Assembly (NCBI GenBank): GCA_037447655.1
Contig: JBBHKE010001526.1
Span: 62,001 to 126,000, forward strand
Length of the DNA: 64,000 nucleotides
Direction of reading: 5' to 3'
Origin: Zygnema cylindricum
Lineage: Eukaryota; Streptophyta; Zygnematophyceae; Zygnematales; Zygnemataceae
Below are positions 1 through 11,446 of the stretch, one piece after another; the first letter of the stretch is position 1, and each line of letters opens with the position of its first letter. The notes beneath the pieces were generated by a model that was given only the letters and a program-made list of their open reading frames with translations, did no database searches and had not been told where the DNA came from. The position numbers were made by a program, and so were the translations under genes.

Positions 1-3000
1 AGGTACAATGAAAATGAAAGTTAACACCCTTATCATGAAATTACCAGATGAGTTCGAAAACATAGTGTACCGAGTACAAGGAATGCCTGATAGTTAATGG
101 AAATGGAACACAGTAGTCAGGATTATACTTGTGCAGGAAAACACAATGGAGATTAGGAGAGGAGGAAAGAGCATTCAAGCTCTAGCAGCAGGAGGGGACC
201 GATGGGGGAAGGATCCGAAGAAACCTTATAGAGGAGAAAGAGATAATTATGGGGGACAGAGGCCCCCAAAGGGTCTTTGTCATTATTGCAAAAAGCCGGG
301 ACACTTTATTGCAGATTGTGTCAAGTTGTCAGAGCTGAGGCTCCAAGAAAACCGTGGAGGGGGTTCTTCCGGAGGGAAGAAAAAGGCACTTGTGGTTACA
401 AAAGTGTCAGGAGAAATCGAGGATGAGTCATCTGAGGAGGATGGGGAGCTTCTTCTTGACGAGAGTCTAGAGGAGAACGAGATCCCTCGGAGGCAGAAGT
501 GTGCCCTTGGAGCAATTTGGGAAGCTCCACAGGAAGGATGGATCATCGACTCAGGTGCATCCATGCATATGTGTCGTGATAAAGAACTCTTCACTAAGCT
601 ACGAAAGATTCCTACTGTAGAGATAGAGTATGGGGATGGGAGAGTGGTTACTACAGATCTAGTGGGATCAGTAGATCTGAAAGTCTTAGTGGAGGGTAAG
701 ACCTCTATACTTACATTGTCAGATGTACTTTACATTCCTCAGCTGAGTAAAAATCTTGTCTCTACGTCTGTGTTAGATGACAAAGAGTTTGATACCTTCA
801 CCAGAAAGGGAGTCTTTACAGCTAAGTATGGGAATGAAGTTTACTTCACAGCAGATAAGGGTAGCCAAGGAATGTTTAGGCTTAACTTGAGTAATGAAAA
901 GAAGAATGCTTACTATGTTGGTGTTCCTAAGGTGATGATTTGGCATAAGCGGTTGGGGCATGTGCATTTTGATAGGTTAAGGGAAATGAAAAAGCTTGGG
1001 ATAGTAGATGGCATTCAGTTTGGGGATAATGAAATAATGGATGATTGTAGTGGTTGTGCTCAAGGTAAGGCTCACAGACTTACCTTTCCCAAAGCCTCCA
1101 CATATAGAGGTGAGAAAGTGTTAGATTTGGTCCACACAGATATTTGGGGACCTGCAAAAGTACCTTCGGTTGGAGGAAAGAGGTTTATGATGACAATAAC
1201 TGATGATTCGTCTAGATACTCTAGAGTCTACATTCTGAAAAATAAGTCTGAAGCATCCACTTACTTCAAAGAATATAAAGCTTGGAGTGAGAAGTTGCAT
1301 GAAACCCCTATTAAGAGGATAAGGAGTGATAATGGGGGGGAATATACCTCTAACCAGTTTGAGGAATATCTGAGAGATGAGGGAGTGCAACACCAGAAAA
1401 CTGTACCATATAACCCGGAACAAAATGGGGTAGCTGAGAGGTTGAATAGAACAATAGGAGATAGTGCATGCAGTATGTTGGCAGACAAGAAAATAGGAAA
1501 GAGATTTTGGGCAGAGGCAATGAACTGTGCCAACTATATTAAGAATAGAGTCCTCACCTCAGCTGTAAAGGGAGTCACACCTTATGAGAGATGGGTTGGA
1601 AGGAAACCAGATATCTCACACCTTAAAGTATTTGGTAGCCAAGTTTACAGTCTTGACACGGATAGGAAAAACTGGAAACTAGATGCTAAGGGAAAACCTG
1701 GATACTTTGTGGGATATGATGAGGATGTTAAGGGATATAGAGTATATGACTTGGCAAAGAAAGATATCATTCTGGTCAAACACTTAGTTGTCATGGATGA
1801 AGGGAAGTCATTTGACCCCTTCAAATATACAAAGAAGATTAGGATCAGATTTGAGTCTGAAAGTGAGGAGAACTCGGTCGTTCCCGAAAGGGACATGGGT
1901 GACACCGTGATTACAGATTCAGGGGAGATCTAAGATACAGGAGACTCACCGGAAACCTCACATACTCCTATGGACTTCGAGGAGATAGAAGAAGCAGGAC
2001 AAGAACCGGTTTCCATGGACAGGGGAGCCGATGAAACAGTGAGAAGAAATCCAAGACTTCCATCCATTCTTGCTTCGGAGTTTGAGGGAGGAAGAAGGAG
2101 CAGCAAAAGATTACAGGAAAAACAAGTCGCTCATAAGGTAACTAAGCTATCTCACCCTGATGAGCCTCAGTCTTACTCGGAGGCAGTGAATAGTCCAGAG
2201 AAAGAAAGATGGATTAGAGCTATAAATGATGAGATGGCTTCTATCATGGAAGCAAATACTTGGGAACTAGCAGATTGTCCTCCAGACAGAAAACCTATTG
2301 GGTGTAAATGGGTATTTAAACTAGAACTGAACCCAGATAATACCATTGAAAGATATAAGGCTCGATTGGTAGCGAAGGGGTTCACCCAAAAGGAAGGGAT
2401 TGACTATGAGGAGACCTTTGCTCCAGTTGTTCGGTTCCCATCAGTAATGATTCTCCTCAGCCTGGCAGCAGCGGAAGACATGGAAATCCATCAGATGGAC
2501 ATTAAGACTGCGTTTCTTAATGGTGAGTTAGAGGAAGACATTTTCATGAGACAACCGAGGGGTTCGTGGAGGAAGGAGAAGAGAGCAAAGTCTGTAGGCT
2601 CATAAAGTCCTTATATGGACTAAAGCAGGCTCCCCGACAGTGGAACAAGAAACTAGATGAGTTTCTTACCAGTCTGGGATATATCCGTATAAGCTCTGAC
2701 CATTCTATCTATATGTTTGAAGATGAGAATGGTGTCATTTTTATTGCAATTTATGTGGATGATCTGCTTGTGTTGAGTAAATCCTTGGAAAAGATCAATA
2801 AGTTAAAAACAGATCTTAGAAGCAGATTTGATATGAAGGATTTAGGGGAGGCAAAATATATTTTGGGGATTCACATGGAGAGAGATAGGGGGAAGAAGAT
2901 TATCAGACTTACTCAGAAAGAAACAATAGGTAATATGCTTGAGAAATTCCAGATGGAAAATGCTAACAGTTGTACCACTCCCATGGACTTGAATAAAGTA

Positions 3001-3753
3001 AGTGATGGGAGTGTAGAAGGAGGAGTAATTATCTAAGATGATCAAATGAGTATTGAAGAGAGAGAGTTTATGAAGACTATCCCTTATAGACAGGTCGTAG
3101 GAAGTTTAATCTATTTTATGAATTGTACCAGGCCGGACATAGCGGCAGCAGTTGGAGTACTCAGTAGGAGTCTGAATGATCCTAGGAAGAGGGATTGGGA
3201 GGCAGCCAAGAGAGTCATGAGATATCTGGTTGGAACCAGAGAGTTATGGTTGCATTTGGGAGGGGAGCACACTGACATCACTACTTGGAGTGATGCCAGT
3301 TATGGGGACGCACCTATGAGACGATCCACTTCTGGGTATGTGTTGTATGTTGGGGAAGGTGCATGCTGTTGGAGCAGTAAGCAACAAAAGGTGGTTGCAC
3401 AGTCCACCATGGAGGCTGAGTACATGGCCTCTTGTTCTGCTGTGAAAGAGTTGATGTGGGTCAAGTCCTTGCTGCAAGAACTTGGGTATATGAAGGAGGG
3501 AGTGCATGAAGTGTTTTGTGATAATCAAGCGGCCAAAGCAATTGCAGCAAATCCAAAACATCATTTTAAGGCTAAACATATGGACATAAGATTAAGTTTT
3601 GTAAGAGAAAAAGTTGAGAATAAAATAGTGAATCTTGTATATAGATCTGATGAGGAAATGGTAGCGGACATGATGACCAAACCTGTACCCTCGCCAAAAT
3701 TAAAATTCTGCAGGGAAAAATGTGGATTAAAAGAAAAATTAAAAATAGACTAG
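1..3753 (+). pseudogene. Copia element A (Tnt1-like) gag-pol, 5'-truncated by the window
   Basis: Polyprotein of a Ty1/Copia retrotransposon for reverse transcription and integration of its own RNA. Domains in order: end of gag up to about 300; CCHC zinc knuckle near 281-320 (CHYCKKPGHFIADC); protease with DSGAS near 548-562; GAG-pre-integrase about 940-1100; integrase with VHTDIWGP, RSDNGGE and QNGVAERLN; reverse transcriptase from about 2180 with YVDD near 2752; RNase H about 3280-3600. The frame is broken by stops near 95 and at 1931-1933, a frameshift between about 2566 and 2605, and a stop at 3034-3036. I therefore call it a decayed copy. The family differs from the other Copia elements here in its protease and integrase sequence. 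The 5' LTR lies left of the window. Confidence 0.93.
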
Positions 3754-3766
3754 AAAATAAGGGGAG

Positions 3767-3968
3767 TGTTGAAATAAATAGTTTTTGTATTTTCTAGTTT
3801 AAAATAAATTAGCGGAAACATATATAAGAAATGATGGCAGCCTGCCTCCATCTCTTCTGTCTCTCCCCCATACTTGTTGTAGTCACTGAAAGAGAGAGAG
3901 AGCGATGGAGCCATGGCTGCCTCAGCTCCATAGGAAGGACTAAAGAGTGACTTAAGTCACTCTCAACA
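3767..3968 (+). repeat. 3' LTR of Copia element A
   Basis: It begins TGTTGAAATA directly after a purine tract (AAAATAAGGGGAG) that follows the RNase H stop. It ends TCTCAACA. TGTTG/CAACA are perfect 5-bp terminal inverted repeats, which fix both ends (202 bp). A TATATAAG box lies at 3821-3828. The 5' LTR is outside the window, so identity and the target-site duplication cannot be tested. Confidence 0.75.
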
Positions 3969-4045
3969 AAAGGTTGAGTCCAGCAGGACTCGAACCCCTG
4001 GCCGGTAGAGCGCGGCGTAGCCGTTAGCTCTAACCAGTCTGTCGT
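3968..4045 (-). other. tRNA-like sequence with Pol III B box and T-run
   Basis: Read on the minus strand it has a T-arm (CAGGG, loop GTTCGAG, TCCTG) containing the B box GGTTCGAGTCC. A D-arm-like GGTTAGAGC lies upstream and a TTTT stop downstream at 3968-3971. A normal anticodon arm cannot be folded: AGAGC pairs with GCTCT around a small inner hairpin instead. It may be a degenerate tRNA gene or a SINE head. It abuts the 3' LTR of element A. Confidence 0.4.
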
Positions 4046-5956
4046 AGAAGTCCGTTAGATAATGTAGGGTTTCATTCATATATAAACTGTTGAATAGTAC
4101 CGAAATGATCTAACTGGAATATGAAACGAAACGAACATAGAACTTGTTAAGGTTTAGTGCGAAACGTCATTTCGCACGAAACAAATGAAACAGACTCTTT
4201 GAACGGTCGACATTTAATGTCGGATTTAATCTGACGGCGCACGTCGTCGCCGAGATCGTGGAATGGTCACTTTGGATTTTATGGACGTGGCATGACGTGG
4301 CGCCGCGTGGAAGGATGACATTCGGTCGCGGGAATTCCGGAGGAAATACGGACAAGTGGAAAAATGACACGCGTCCACTCAAGAGCCTTGTCGTACACCG
4401 GCCGTACAGAAAGTACATCGGCCATAGTACCTTTCTGTACTTTACAGTAATACGATTGGTTCGTACTTTAGTAGATAGGGGTTGTGAGAGGGATTTAGGA
4501 CTTAGGAAATATTTGGTAGACAGACACCTCTCTCTAAGAGAGCTTTGTATAAATTGGCATTTTTGCCGGCTCATAACTTATCGCCTGTTTGGCCGTTTTT
4601 AGTGATTTTTTTTGCTACGGACTCAGGGGAGTCCAGGCTGCATAGGGGTGCAGTCAAATTGCCAGTTTGCCTTCTTGGGCAGAAGTGGTCGTGGCTTAAA
4701 GTGGGTTAGTTAAATACTATCTAGAGGCTTCCTGTATTCTGTAGTCTAATGGAGGACACAGAATTGCAGTTTTGTCGTTCGTGCTTCGTCGTGGCGCCGC
4801 AAATTCCGGATGTCAACGGATGGTGGAAGAGGCGTCACGGCACATTCTTCGGCAAACATTTTCTCGTTGTTTTCGTTGGATTTGATTCCAGTTTGTGCGA
4901 ATGCGCGTGGCAAATGTCCGAAGGCGCGTGGTTCGTACGTGACCTTTCCATGCGTAAACATTTAACACGTCCGGTAATTGGCTAGGGTCCTCCCTGAGGA
5001 GAGTAGCCAATCACTAGACGGAGTGACCTTTTGCTTCGAAAATTCATAATCGACGGTCGACGTTGTCACCCAAAATTTTGGAGAATCTTGACGAATCCCC
5101 CATAATCATGTTTTATAAAAAAAAAAAAAAAGTACGGTAATGAGCTGGATATGTATGAAAATATATTTTTTCCAGTAAACAACCCCACTTTTGGCCTGAT
5201 GGAGGTTCACCCTTAGTTGTATTTTACGGATCGCTAATAGTTTTCCGGATCAAACTACGTTGGGCCACGTTGCTCTATGATATGTCACGCTAGCCGGGCG
5301 ACGCCGAACGACCCGCGGGGAGAGCGACCGGCAGTTGTGATTTCCGACCGTCAATCTTTCCCTTGAATAAAAAATAGAGTTGATAATACTTTCTGTTTCT
5401 TTATACTAATAATTTTTTAGAGCCAATAGCAATGCACAATGTTCTCTTTTGCGCCGTCACTTTGCGGAGTACAGCCTAGGTTCGTTACGAGGGCACACCG
5501 TGAATCGTTATTGGGGTACGACCCCATGTGGCTAAGTTCGGGTTTTTTTTGTCGTTTTCCTTTCAAACTTAGCGCCATACTGCCTAAGTTGAAACCGTAC
5601 GAAGAAATCGCAAATTTGTAGAGTACAATTTGCGTCATTCTCGAACTTAGGATGTACGAAAATTTGTCGTCTTGTGTTTTTCCGACCCACTGTCACGTCA
5701 TCTTCAAACTTATCATAAACCACATCGGCAATGTGTTTTAAGCAAAGTAAAACCGTTTACACAAATAGGAAAACATATTCCCAAGTGTAAAAAGTTTTCA
5801 AAAGTTTTTGACGACTGAAAAAAAGTACAGAGCTGTTCGTTTTTGTCCGCATGCACCTTGTACGGTTTTTTTTTTGCAAGGATCTCGAGGTTGCAGTGTC
5901 ATTTTACGCAAAGTTGAAAAATTTGCGTAGGTGAAAAATCTAGGAGAGGTTTAAGC
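4046..5956. other. No gene recognised
   Basis: AT-rich DNA with short open frames on both strands (for example 4258-4602 plus and 4167-4574 minus) that overlap each other and show no recognisable domain. Phrases such as GGCGCCGCAAATT near 4793 recur near 59801, and a segment near 5182-5217 resembles 60190-60222, so this is probably old repeat sequence. A degenerate end of the CACCG-type MITE may lie at 5420-5439. Confidence 0.5.
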
Positions 5957-6232
5957 CATAGTTCAAAAGTAGGTGATAGTAGGCCCATACAATATGCCTA
6001 TTGTATGCAAAACATACAATATGACCTTAAGACCAATATTGTATTCGGACCTATTCGGACCAATTAAAACATTCGGACCAAAATTTTTTATTTACACCGT
6101 CAGATTCGGAAGATCGGACGGTCGCCAATCAAAGTAGCGATCTAAGAAGATCACATGAAAAGCCCATAACACAACTTAGGATAAAGGCGCCAACCAAAGG
6201 CCTACCATAAAAACGCCTACTTTTGAACTATG
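5957..6232 (+). mobile_element. hAT-type MITE, CATAGTTC family, copy 1
   Basis: 276-bp non-coding element with terminal inverted repeats CATAGTTCAAAAGTAGG / CCTACTTTTGAACTATG. It is flanked by a perfect 8-bp target-site duplication GTTTAAGC (5949-5956 and 6233-6240). The 8-bp duplication points to mobilisation by a hAT transposase. It is a close relative of the copy at 62755-63031. Confidence 0.85.
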
Positions 6233-6469
6233 GTTTAAGCAAATGCATGTTGTACAGCCACGGGTGCAAGGTTGTACGTCTACGATGTCATGCAATGACA
6301 TGCGACATACCAAAGCGTTTCAAAAATTACGATGTGTTTTGCGACGCTTCAAAAAAAATCGAAAAAATACGGTGCGGCAAAGACAAATTGTACACAGTGA
6401 CAACAGTCACAAGTATTGTCGACGTATACCATTGTCACAAACTTAAGCAACAATTTCGAGTAAACACAT

Positions 6470-6973
6470 CATAGTTCAAAAGTAGGCCTTTTTATGGAAG
6501 GCTTTTGGTAGGCGCACAAAACTTGGCACAAAACTCGCGTAGAGTAGGCATACTGCATGTGTGTGCGTTTGTGCACTCTCATGTACGAATGTACGAATAT
6601 GACGTATGATCAAAGTACAACGCACGCCGCCGGAAGATTTTTTTGCAAACTGACACGGCGTCGGATGAGTTGTGTTATGGGATTTTCAAGTGATCATCTT
6701 AGATCGCTTATTTGATCACCGACCGTCTGATCGTCTTAATCTGACGGTATAAATAAAAAATACCTCAAAACTCACAAACTTTTTTTTTTGTCTGAATGTT
6801 TTTCAAAATTTAGACATAACGTTTAATTCTCTATCGATCGATGTGCAACTCAACCTAGTTACTACTTTTTTTCATTTTGCGATCAATACAATATGGGTCT
6901 TAAGGTCATATTAAATGTTTTGTGTACAATAAGCATATTGTATAGGCCTACTTTCACCTAATTTTTAACTATG
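6470..6973 (-). mobile_element. hAT-type MITE, CATAGTTC family, copy 2 (longer)
   Basis: 504-bp element with the same terminal repeat as the copy 237 bp upstream, in reverse orientation by internal sequence. It has a perfect 8-bp duplication AAACACAT (6462-6469 and 6974-6981). The internal half is longer and diverged from copy 1. No transposase frame. Confidence 0.85.
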
Positions 6974-6981
6974 AAACACAT

Positions 6982-8148
6982 AGAGACACCTGAAATTCGG
7001 GTCCGCTGGATCCTCGCTAAAATACAAAGTAAGTTCGCTAAGTTACAAGTACATGAGGCCGTACCCTTAGGGCACTTTCCCATGTAACCGAAACTTTAGT
7101 CTTGTAACTTTGCTTTTAGCGAATATTCTCCGTATTACTTTCAGAGCATTCGTATGTAAAAAAATCAAATCATTACTTTAGATCGTGACGGATATAGACG
7201 TGGGTGTAATATGTGACGGTTTGTAGACGACTACAAAACTCGCGACAATTGATGACGTTTACAAGATAGCGACGTTTATAGATGTCTAGCTACTTGTGAC
7301 ATTGTAGATGTTTAGGGTTTGTGACATTTTGACATCACGCTCACCTATGATAGCGTTGACGTCACTTAATCTAAAACATTCCGCCATGGATTCCCGATTT
7401 TGTTTTATCTCCTGTTCTCACTCTACTTGCCATTAAAATAAGCTAAAAGATAGCCAAAAGAAATATTTTTTAGAGATCTTTCACTATATACCTTTCTTGC
7501 CTTTTTTCATTTCAAGAATTGTGAGATATACGCGTTAGTGGGAGAGGGGGAGAGAGAGAGGCTCTTTCACGGACTTCGCTTTTGCGAAATGGCGTCTGTT
7601 GGTCGAGACCCCCTCCACGGTTACTGTACGGAAAAAAGCGCACGGAAAATGTTTCGCAAAGGATGGAAACGTCCAGTAGGTTTTTTTTTGGTACTCTGGG
7701 CACAAAAATTGTAAAAGACCTCCGCCGCGTGCGAAATCATATGCATATTCGCCTACGTCGTGGAACTTTGTTTAAAATCACCTCGCGAGGTGATTTTATA
7801 TAAAGTTTGAAGATGAGCCAGAAAGACGCGAAAGTGGGTTGAAATGCGCTAAATGACAAATTGCATCGCGCTAGACGACAGATTGCACTACAGTTAAAGT
7901 TTCAAGGTAACGCAACTTGTACGGTGGTCATTTCAATTTTTTGGTACGGTTGCGTATTTTCTCGTATTTTTTCCATGTTATAGAGGAAAACGACAGAAAA
8001 TAACTGTAACTTTTGCACATGGGAAAGTGCCCTTAGTCATAGTTGTTTAAATCGTGCGATATATTTTTCCAATTTTTACGTATTATTTGCTACTTTTGAA
8101 AAAATCGTGAAAAAACGTGATGTACTTTATGTACGGTAAAATGAACTA
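6982..8148. other. No gene recognised
   Basis: AT-rich intergenic DNA with recurrent short phrases containing TACGG and GACG. The open frames here (7512-7703 minus, 7582-7803 plus) overlap and lack domains. From about 7900 the sequence merges into the TACGG-rich DNA that is duplicated from 8149 on. Confidence 0.5.
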
Positions 8149-9399
8149 GCAATTTAAGAATATGTTGTAATTTACGGTAGCTGTACGGTGTTTTACGGGA
8201 ATTTACGGAATTTGACGAAAATATACTTTGCACTTATTAATAATTTCTGTCCGGTAACAATTTTTTTACGGGAAAAGTACGTAATTGTAATGGAAATGTA
8301 CGGGCTATTACGAAAAGCGATGGCAATGTACGGAAAATGTACAAACTGCGGCACATGTAAAATTCAATTTTTTACATGTACGGAATAGTACGGAATCACA
8401 ATCATTAACGATTTTTTCAAATCGACCTCTCCGATTTCTACGTACTATTCGCGCGTTTGAATCGTGCGTAAAATGCGAGTTGAACAACTTGGCTATTAGT
8501 GCTAGTAATTTTTTTTCCACTATAAAATATTTTTTCTCTGTACACACTTGTCCGATTTTCAATTTTATACAGCCAATCGGAAGCTGAGAATCTTACCTTT
8601 CAATCGCAACCGTCAGATCTATAATCCGACATGTGTGTACGGAGAAATGATGTTGACTTCCTTCGACAGTGTGCGCGAAGAACGTTTGAATCTCGGGGTC
8701 CAGGGAGTCCTCCATCGAGTCTATTACTTGCGTTTTACTGTCAGCGTGTCTCAATTGTTATTAGGGTTTTTTAGAACATATTCTTAGCAATTTAAGAATA
8801 TGTTGTAATTTACGGTAGCTGTACGGTGTTTTACGGGAATTTACGGAATTTGACGAAAATATACTTTGCACTTATTAATAATTTCTGTCCGGGTAACAAT
8901 TTTTTTACGGGAAAAGTACGTAATTGTAATGGAAATGTACGGGCTATTACGAAAAGCGATGGCAATGTACGGAAAATGTACAAACTGCGGCACATGTAAA
9001 ATTCAATTTTTTACATGTACGGAATAGTACGGAATCACAATCATTAACGATTTTTTCAAATCGACCTCTCCGATTTCTACGTACTATTCGCGCGTTTGAA
9101 TCGTGCGTAAAATGCGAGTTGAACAACTTGGCTATTAGTGCTAGTAATTTTTTTTCCACTATAAAATATTTTTTCTCTGTACACACTTGTCCGATTTTCA
9201 ATTTTATACAGCCAATCGGAAGCTGAGAATCTTACCTTTCAATCGCAACCGTCAGATCTATAATCCGACATGTGTGTACGGAGAAATGATGTTGACTTCC
9301 TTCGACAGTGTGCGCGAAGAACGTTTGAATCTCGGGGTCCAGGGAGTCCTCCATCGAGTCTATTACTTGCGTTTTACTGTCAGCGTGTCTCAATTGTTA
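8149..9399. repeat. Direct tandem duplication, two units of about 613 bp
   Basis: 8149-8760 and 8786-9399 are nearly identical, differing by small indels such as CCGG versus CCGGG, and are joined by 25 bp (8761-8785). Each unit contains TACGG-rich sequence. Each also contains a core (about 8540-8660 and 9180-9300) bounded by inverted GTACACAC / GTGTGTAC. The same core occurs in the small MITE at 63186-63402. The identical open frames in both units are by-products of the duplication. Confidence 0.9.
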
Positions 9400-9518
9400 G
9401 ATTTCCTAGAAATCCGGGATTCAGCATGTCCCACACTTGGGAAAATTGAGCCGACCAGGGTTCGAACCTGGGACCTTTCACTTCAGCTGCGAACGCACTA
9501 CCACTGTGCCACCAGCTC
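9400..9518 (-). mobile_element. tRNA-derived SINE (tRNA head at 9448-9518)
   Basis: On the minus strand 9518-9448 folds as a full 71-nt cloverleaf: acceptor GAGCTGG/TCGGCTC, D-stem GCAC/GTGC, anticodon stem TTCGC/GTGAA, T-stem CCAGG/CCTGG. The A box (TGGCACAGTGG) and B box (GGTTCGAACCC) match the Pol III consensus. Position 33 of the anticodon loop is G instead of the invariant U (loop AGCTGAA), so a working tRNA is unlikely. An unrelated tail of about 50 bp runs to the tandem repeat edge. A SINE head is the best reading; a tRNA pseudogene is the alternative. Confidence 0.65.
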
Positions 9519-9533
9519 GATGTAGAGACTGGC

Positions 9534-9782
9534 GGGTCCGTACCCATTTATTACGGGCGGCTCGAGTATGGATATTCCATATTCTACCCCGTATTGGACC
9601 GGCTTCACGTGCCAATCCAACATCAATTGCACTTCAACGTGCGCAAGCGGCGGCTCTCCTTCGACGTAGCACACTCGCGGACGATCGGCGGGGTCTTCCA
9701 GGCCTTCCGCCAAGGGACCCTGTTCACATCCATGATCTCCGTGGTTGTGGACCTTAGTTTGCCTAAGGGTAGTCTAGTCTAG
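9534..9782 (+). other. GC-rich open segment, possible exon of unknown protein
   Basis: About 82 sense codons, ending at a TAG (9780-9782), sit in a segment clearly richer in G+C than its surroundings. The predicted peptide has a balanced composition (GRLEYGYSIFYPVLDRLHV near its start, then basic, then hydrophobic). There is no obvious ATG near the start, so it would have to be an exon or a captured fragment. I do not recognise a family. Confidence 0.25.
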
Positions 9783-10534
9783 GCTTTTTCATTTTGTAGG
9801 CGGTCTCAGTCTGTTATTGTTTTGTTTTTGTTCTTTGCTCTTGTTAGTTTTGTCGTCTTTCATTTTTGTTTTTAGGCGTAGATTACTTTTTTGTGACTCT
9901 TGTAGTCTCCAAATGTTTTTTTTCAGTTCTACCTTTTTTGTACTAAGATGGTTTTCCATCGCAATTTTTGCAATAAAAACTTTTTCTTTTAAGTGGCAAA
10001 AAAAAACATTAATACTAATAGCAATTCACGGTGTACTGTAGCTCGGGCGAAATAACTTATCTGCCATGACAAATCAAATCGAGCCGGAGCTAAAGAATCT
10101 GCGGGGTCTACGGTTTCTCATGTTCCATGAAGTGTCACATTCAAGGAACAGTACTGTAACAGCATGGAGCCACGTCCACTTATTTGACACGTGGCCGCCT
10201 CGGTGCCTTGTGACCACGTATTTGTTTGGGCGTTCGACCGAAATCGAGAGATGCAGAGTTTCAGGGTTTTGATAAATTCGCCAGGCGCCGTTTTGTGGCA
10301 CGTCAGCGCTGATCGGATGGCTGTGAGAAGACGTCAGATTCTAGCCCAATCAAAACGGCTTAAAAAATTTGACTTTCAAAACGCTTGTGAATCCGCAAAT
10401 GGTTACGTAACTTGCTAATGTGAACCAATGAGAAGCGGCTGTGTGTGTCTACAATTGGGTTAAACTTTACCACACGTGTGAAGGCCTGCGGATTTGGCGG
10501 ATATTTACACAACAAGATTCTCTCAGGGCTACTA
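9783..10534. other. No gene; MITE end at about 9990-10033
   Basis: T-rich stretch 9783-9960, then a right-end inverted repeat of the CACCG-type MITE (ending CAATTCACGGTG at 10033, followed by TA). The left end is not visible. 10060-10530 holds overlapping short frames without domains. Confidence 0.45.
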
Positions 10535-11151
10535 CACCGCGAATCGTAATTAGAGTAGTTAAAAAATTAGAGTACAAAAACCAAAAAAAACAATTATTGT
10601 AATGAACGCTAATTTATGTGATAGAGCTTTTTCAACTATGAAGTTTACTCTAATTTATTTAAGCATTCTATATTAGGTTATGTCGGCGATAATTTTTTGC
10701 GTGATAATTATAAACACTAAATTACGTAGACGTACAAAATGTGTCAGTCCGTATAGTGTTGACGTCATTATGACGCTAGTACTATTTGTCGCATTGAATG
10801 TCAGTTAATGTTCACACTGACGACGATGCTGTCGACAGACGAGAGTTATGCGAACAGATTTTTTTCGATGTGATTGATTTTTTTGTTTAGTGCGATTTCA
10901 CGTGCGAGTGCGATTCTATTAAGTCATTATTTGTACCTTTTTACTTATAGAAGTACATTTTTGCACGGTCAGACGTCTTCTGTACTCCACACTATTTAAA
11001 AATAACCTATATTAGAATTTTTTACGCTAATTAAACCTCACCTAAATTAGAATAATGAAAAAATTAGAATCGATTACTCTATTTGATGTGATAGACTCGA
11101 AATTTCGAGCGACCGAATTAGAGTAATTTACTCTAAATACGATTCGCGGTG
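10535..11151. mobile_element. TA-target MITE, CACCGCG family, in the 5' LTR of element B
   Basis: 617 bp with terminal inverted repeats CACCGCGAATCGTAATTAGA / (reverse complement of the right end) CACCGCGAATCGTATTTAGA, each flanked by TA. No transposase frame. The TA duplication suggests mobilisation by a Tc1/mariner-type transposase. The right junction falls at the same LTR position as the MITE at 21036-21574, but the left flank is not LTR sequence. Confidence 0.75.
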
Positions 11152-11154
11152 TAG

Positions 11155-11446
11155 TTTGTCCTATCCTGCCTGATCTGTCTTTCTCTGCGTACCTCAGGTG
11201 CAATCAGATTAAAATCCGGTCAAAGATCTGTTTATAAATCTTGACCGGATCTTTTGAGTGAGGGGTCAAGTGACCCTTCGAGTTAGGAAAGTTACTTCAG
11301 TTTCCGAGAGGTCACTCTCGGATATCTTTCCCTTTCCTATTTAAAGTCTGTTATGTTTTCTGATTTAACAATCAATACAAAAACTTATATTTCAGACTGT
11401 CTTTAATTCCACTCTATTTTCTGCTGCCATGACTTCAAATCTAATA
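11155..11446 (+). repeat. 5' LTR of Copia element B, left half missing
   Basis: Matches the right part of B's 3' LTR (21579-21717 plus 23610-23781), including the RTACCTCAGGTGC box, a CTATTTAAAG TATA-like box near 11337-11345, and the end ATGACTTCAAATCTAATA. The gag ATG at 11429 is inside the LTR. The sequence left of the MITE at 10535 is not LTR, so the first part has been lost. Confidence 0.8.

Noticed and set aside
4167-4602. Opposed frames of 114 and 135 codons as a gene
   Set aside because: They overlap on opposite strands, have no domains, and lie in repeat-like DNA.
8308-9201. Identical 84-codon minus-strand frames as a duplicated gene pair
   Set aside because: They are part of a non-coding tandem duplication and related to a MITE core. 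No domain.
9448-9518. Functional tRNA with anticodon CTG
   Set aside because: Position 33 is G, not U, and the sequence continues into a SINE-like tail without a clear T-run terminator.
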